DNA of 64,000 bases from Xenorhabdus sp014467285 (GTDB lineage Bacteria; Pseudomonadota; Gammaproteobacteria; Enterobacterales; Enterobacteriaceae). The stretch lies in assembly GCF_014467285.1 (NCBI RefSeq), contig NZ_NKHR01000007.1, positions 1 through 64,000 on the forward strand, given 5' to 3'. Of this stretch, positions 62,100 to 64,000 are shown one piece after another; position 1 is the stretch's first letter; the number at the start of each line of letters is the position of its first letter. A program made the position numbers and the translations under genes. The notes under the pieces are model-generated. The model had not been told where the DNA came from, searched no databases, and worked only from the letters and a program-made list of their open reading frames with translations.

Positions 62100-62131
62100 T
62101 ATGTTTTCCATCACTGAAAAACCCTATCTGA

Positions 62132-62401
62132 GTTGACGTTACCAACTTATACCATTATCTCAGCAGGGAATATGAAGATACCGGATATCGTCCTGAAAAA
62201 TGGCTCCGGGCATGGCTTCAATGGTTCTCTTTCCCTAGGTTGGCGCAAACATTTACACGCATGACCGGAGTACCACAAAAAAATGACGCCATGACCAGAG
62301 CGCAACGTTTCGATTTGCTTAACCAACAGAAAGCGCTAATCAAATCTCTGTCTCTTCATACACAACATGGCAGCAGGACACCTTCCACCACGCCCCCCTA
62401 G
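62132..62401 (+). pseudogene. Unrecognised coding relic upstream of gntR
   Basis: An open frame of 89 codons without a usable early start encodes YLSREYEDTGYRPEKWLRAW, LQWFSFPRLAQTFTRMTGVP and QRFDLLNQQKALIKSLSLHT, then ends in TAG. The composition is protein-like, so it is probably the C-terminal end of a lost gene. I do not recognise the family. Confidence 0.35.
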
Positions 62402-62424
62402 GGCCGATGTATGACATCGGCCCT
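62400..62424 (+). terminator. Hairpin after the coding relic
   Basis: agggccgatg and catcggccct form a perfect 10-bp stem with a 5-base loop, right after the TAG of the relic. No T tract follows, so it may be a former terminator or an RNA-stability hairpin. Confidence 0.5.
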
Positions 62425-62663
62425 GAGATTGAAGAACACATAACGTTCCTATATACCCATCGGCTTTCGAGCTACAGCTTTGCGGGATGTAACTCAAAAC
62501 ATACTGGATATACATTTCTTGCAAATAGGTCGGGTAGTTTCAGAAAAACTCCCGACTTCTTATATAAGCAAGACTTATACTTTATCGGGCCATGAAGGCC
62601 AATGAAAGTCCAATTTTGTCATTATGTGATGCCAATCTAATTCCAATACACTCTATACCTTGC

Positions 62664-62681
62664 TGTACAGGCTAATGTACA
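62664..62681. promoter_or_regulatory. TGTACA-N6-TGTACA candidate operator
   Basis: Two TGTACA half-sites separated by six bases lie 31 bases upstream of the gntR-type start codon. GntR/HutC proteins often bind such symmetrical sites in their own promoter. Confidence 0.5.
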
Positions 62682-62712
62682 CTTACGCCATCAAATAACC
62701 GGGGTTAAAAAT

Positions 62713-63480
62713 ATGCTGAATCACTTTGTTGACTGGATACACGAACAACTTGAAAAGAAAAGCAATAGCCCTCGTTATATACAATTGCAAAAAGCCATCG
62801 AAATGGCGATTGAAAAACAATTATTGGCTGTAGATGAGTTTTTACCCCCCGAGCGCCGATTAGCAGAACGGCTCAATATATCCCGAGTCACTGTCAGTAA
62901 GGCGATGCAGCTTCTGGAAGAAAAAGGGGTGATCATACGCCAGCAAGGAATTGGCACTCAGGTTGCAAAACCGGGGAATTCTTCTCTTAATCAGGCGGTT
63001 GGCTTTACTTCCCAAATCATTAAAGAGGGAGGAACGGTATCCAATTATTGGTTATCAAGAAAGATTATCCCCGCGCCGGAAGATATAGCGAAAAAATTAT
63101 CGATTAACACGGGCGAGTACATTGCCAAACTGCGCCGCATCCGCCTTGCTAACGGCACTCCGGTTTCCCTTGAGAATACCTACATTCCCCAAGCCTATCT
63201 GCCTCACCCAGAATTATTGGAAGGTTCCCTGTATGCTCATTGGGAACAACAAAATATTCACCTCACCAACGTGCATCATAAAATCAAGGCCATTGCCTGC
63301 CATGCAGAGCTTGCCATATTGCTCAATATCGCCGAAAACTCACCATTGCTGCAAATTCACCAAATCAGCCTGAATAGCCAAAATGATGTCATTGAATTCA
63401 GTGAAATTTTGTGTCGTGGTGATATTTATGGGTTGGATTTCAATTCTCCTCAGAATATTGACATCAATTATAAACCATAA
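62713..63480 (+). CDS. GntR/HutC-family transcriptional regulator
   Basis: The 255-residue protein has an N-terminal GntR winged helix (PPERRLAERLNISRVTVSKA, LEEKGVIIRQQGIGTQVA) and a C-terminal UTRA ligand domain (GEYIAKLRRIRLANGTPVSL-ENTYIP; LNIAENSPLLQIHQISLNSQ). It probably senses the substrate or product of the divergent permease-kinase operon. A TGTACA-type palindrome precedes it. Confidence 0.87.
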   Translation: MLNHFVDWIHEQLEKKSNSPRYIQLQKAIEMAIEKQLLAVDEFLPPERRLAERLNISRVTVSKAMQLLEEKGVIIRQQGIGTQVAKPGNSSLNQAVGFTSQIIKEGGTVSNYWLSRKIIPAPEDIAKKLSINTGEYIAKLRRIRLANGTPVSLENTYIPQAYLPHPELLEGSLYAHWEQQNIHLTNVHHKIKAIACHAELAILLNIAENSPLLQIHQISLNSQNDVIEFSEILCRGDIYGLDFNSPQNIDINYKP

Positions 63481-63867
63481 AAATCATTAATATATATTGT
63501 CGTTCATCAAGGTTATTTCCCCTGTTTTTTGGGGATATTCAATCCCTCTGCTATACATCATTTTTTTAACCTAACTTATATTCTTATCATTAAAAATATT
63601 ACTTTTTTGTTAAAAAATAACCTTTATCGAATAAAAAAGGAACAGCATACTATTAAATCATAAAAATATTACTTTAGTGTTTATAATAGAAAATCCCTAA
63701 TAGAAATCGGCCAACACAAGAAAAATAACTAATAAAAACAACATATTAAAATCAAAAACATCTCGATAACCCATCGATTTCAAATCATTAGGGAGAAATA
63801 AAAATAGCAAACAAAGCAGTGCAAGAAACGATAAGGGCCATATCACCTTTTACTCAAGGGATTATTT
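63481..63867. other. AT-rich intergenic region
   Basis: About 390 AT-rich bases without a gene; they probably hold the promoter of the next gene. I see no convincing hairpin or operator. Confidence 0.4.
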
Positions 63868-64000
63868 ATGAACGATATTAGCCAATTATATTCAAAACAT
63901 CCTGAGTTATACGATGCATTTTCAACCCAAAGAGAATTTCTGGCAGAATGCCGCTCCCTTCTTGATCTCTCATCTCCCTGCGATCCTCATGAAATAACCA
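63868..64000 (+). CDS. Probable SAM-dependent methyltransferase, 5' part
   Basis: An open frame starts MNDISQLYSKHPELYDAFST, continues with QREFLAECRSLLDLSS and runs off the window end. The ATG follows aaggga at seven bases. The Y-D-A-F and following helix pattern is common at the N-terminus of class I SAM-dependent methyltransferases. With 44 codons visible the assignment is tentative. Confidence 0.5.
   Translation, partial: MNDISQLYSKHPELYDAFSTQREFLAECRSLLDLSSPCDPHEIT

Noticed and set aside
62407..62595. 62-codon plus-strand open frame upstream of gntR
   Set aside because: It begins within the perfect hairpin after the relic and has no ribosome-binding site or protein-like pattern.

Overview
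The window is a chromosomal segment of a gammaproteobacterium of the Morganellaceae, most likely Xenorhabdus or a close relative of Photorhabdus. The evidence is enterobacterial gene order (trmL-cysE-gpsA-secB, tdh-kbl, hldD-waaF-waaC, waaA-waaE-coaD, rph-pyrE, slmA-dut-coaBC, radC-rpmB-rpmG), moderate GC with AT-rich islands, a Mig-14 homologue, decayed IS630, IS5, ISAs1 and IS982 elements, and a roughly 120-bp palindrome-rich repeat that I associate with these genera. The genus assignment is inference; no 16S or other marker lies in the window.

Layout. 1-3500 is an insertion-sequence graveyard (IS630 pieces, a truncated IS5, an ISAs1 element with perfect ends but a dead transposase) that has cut an acyltransferase gene. 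3671-12143 is housekeeping: trmL, cysE-gpsA-secB, yibN, envC-yibQ, tdh-kbl; grxC and gpmM, present here in E. coli, are missing. 12381-27075 is the lipopolysaccharide inner and outer core cluster: hldD-waaF-waaC, an AT-rich block with mig-14 and several transferases, a deacetylase, waaQ-wabG-GT4, waaA-waaE, followed by coaD.

27556-33240 is an accessory island: an IS982 remnant, two small genes or fragments, a 394-residue possible secreted effector, four tandem paralogous membrane-anchored proteins (the last one broken) that look like immunity proteins, and a Phd/Doc toxin-antitoxin pair. 33471-47329 is again core genome (yicC, rph-pyrE, slmA, dut-coaBC, radC, rpmB-rpmG, four LPS glycosyltransferases, waaL, mutM), but the whole block reads backwards relative to the E. 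coli order coaD-mutM-rpmGB-radC-...-yicC. An IS982 remnant sits at each end of the inverted block.

48249-57437 is a second accessory region: a McrB/McrC-like restriction pair, a CmlA-type chloramphenicol exporter preceded by a small leader peptide and attenuator-like hairpins, a DUF305 protein with three tandem ribosome-binding sites, a GNAT-like protein between two inverted genus-type repeats, and a YgcG-like TPM protein. 57552-64000 carries an MFS exporter with a divergent cysteine-cluster regulator, an NCS1 permease-PfkB kinase operon with a divergent GntR/HutC regulator, and the start of a probable methyltransferase gene.

The most rewarding leads are the effector/immunity array with a relic of a second effector tail inside it, the leader-peptide-controlled CmlA homologue, the inverted coaD-mutM block, and a relic of a second waaC 3' end next to mig-14.
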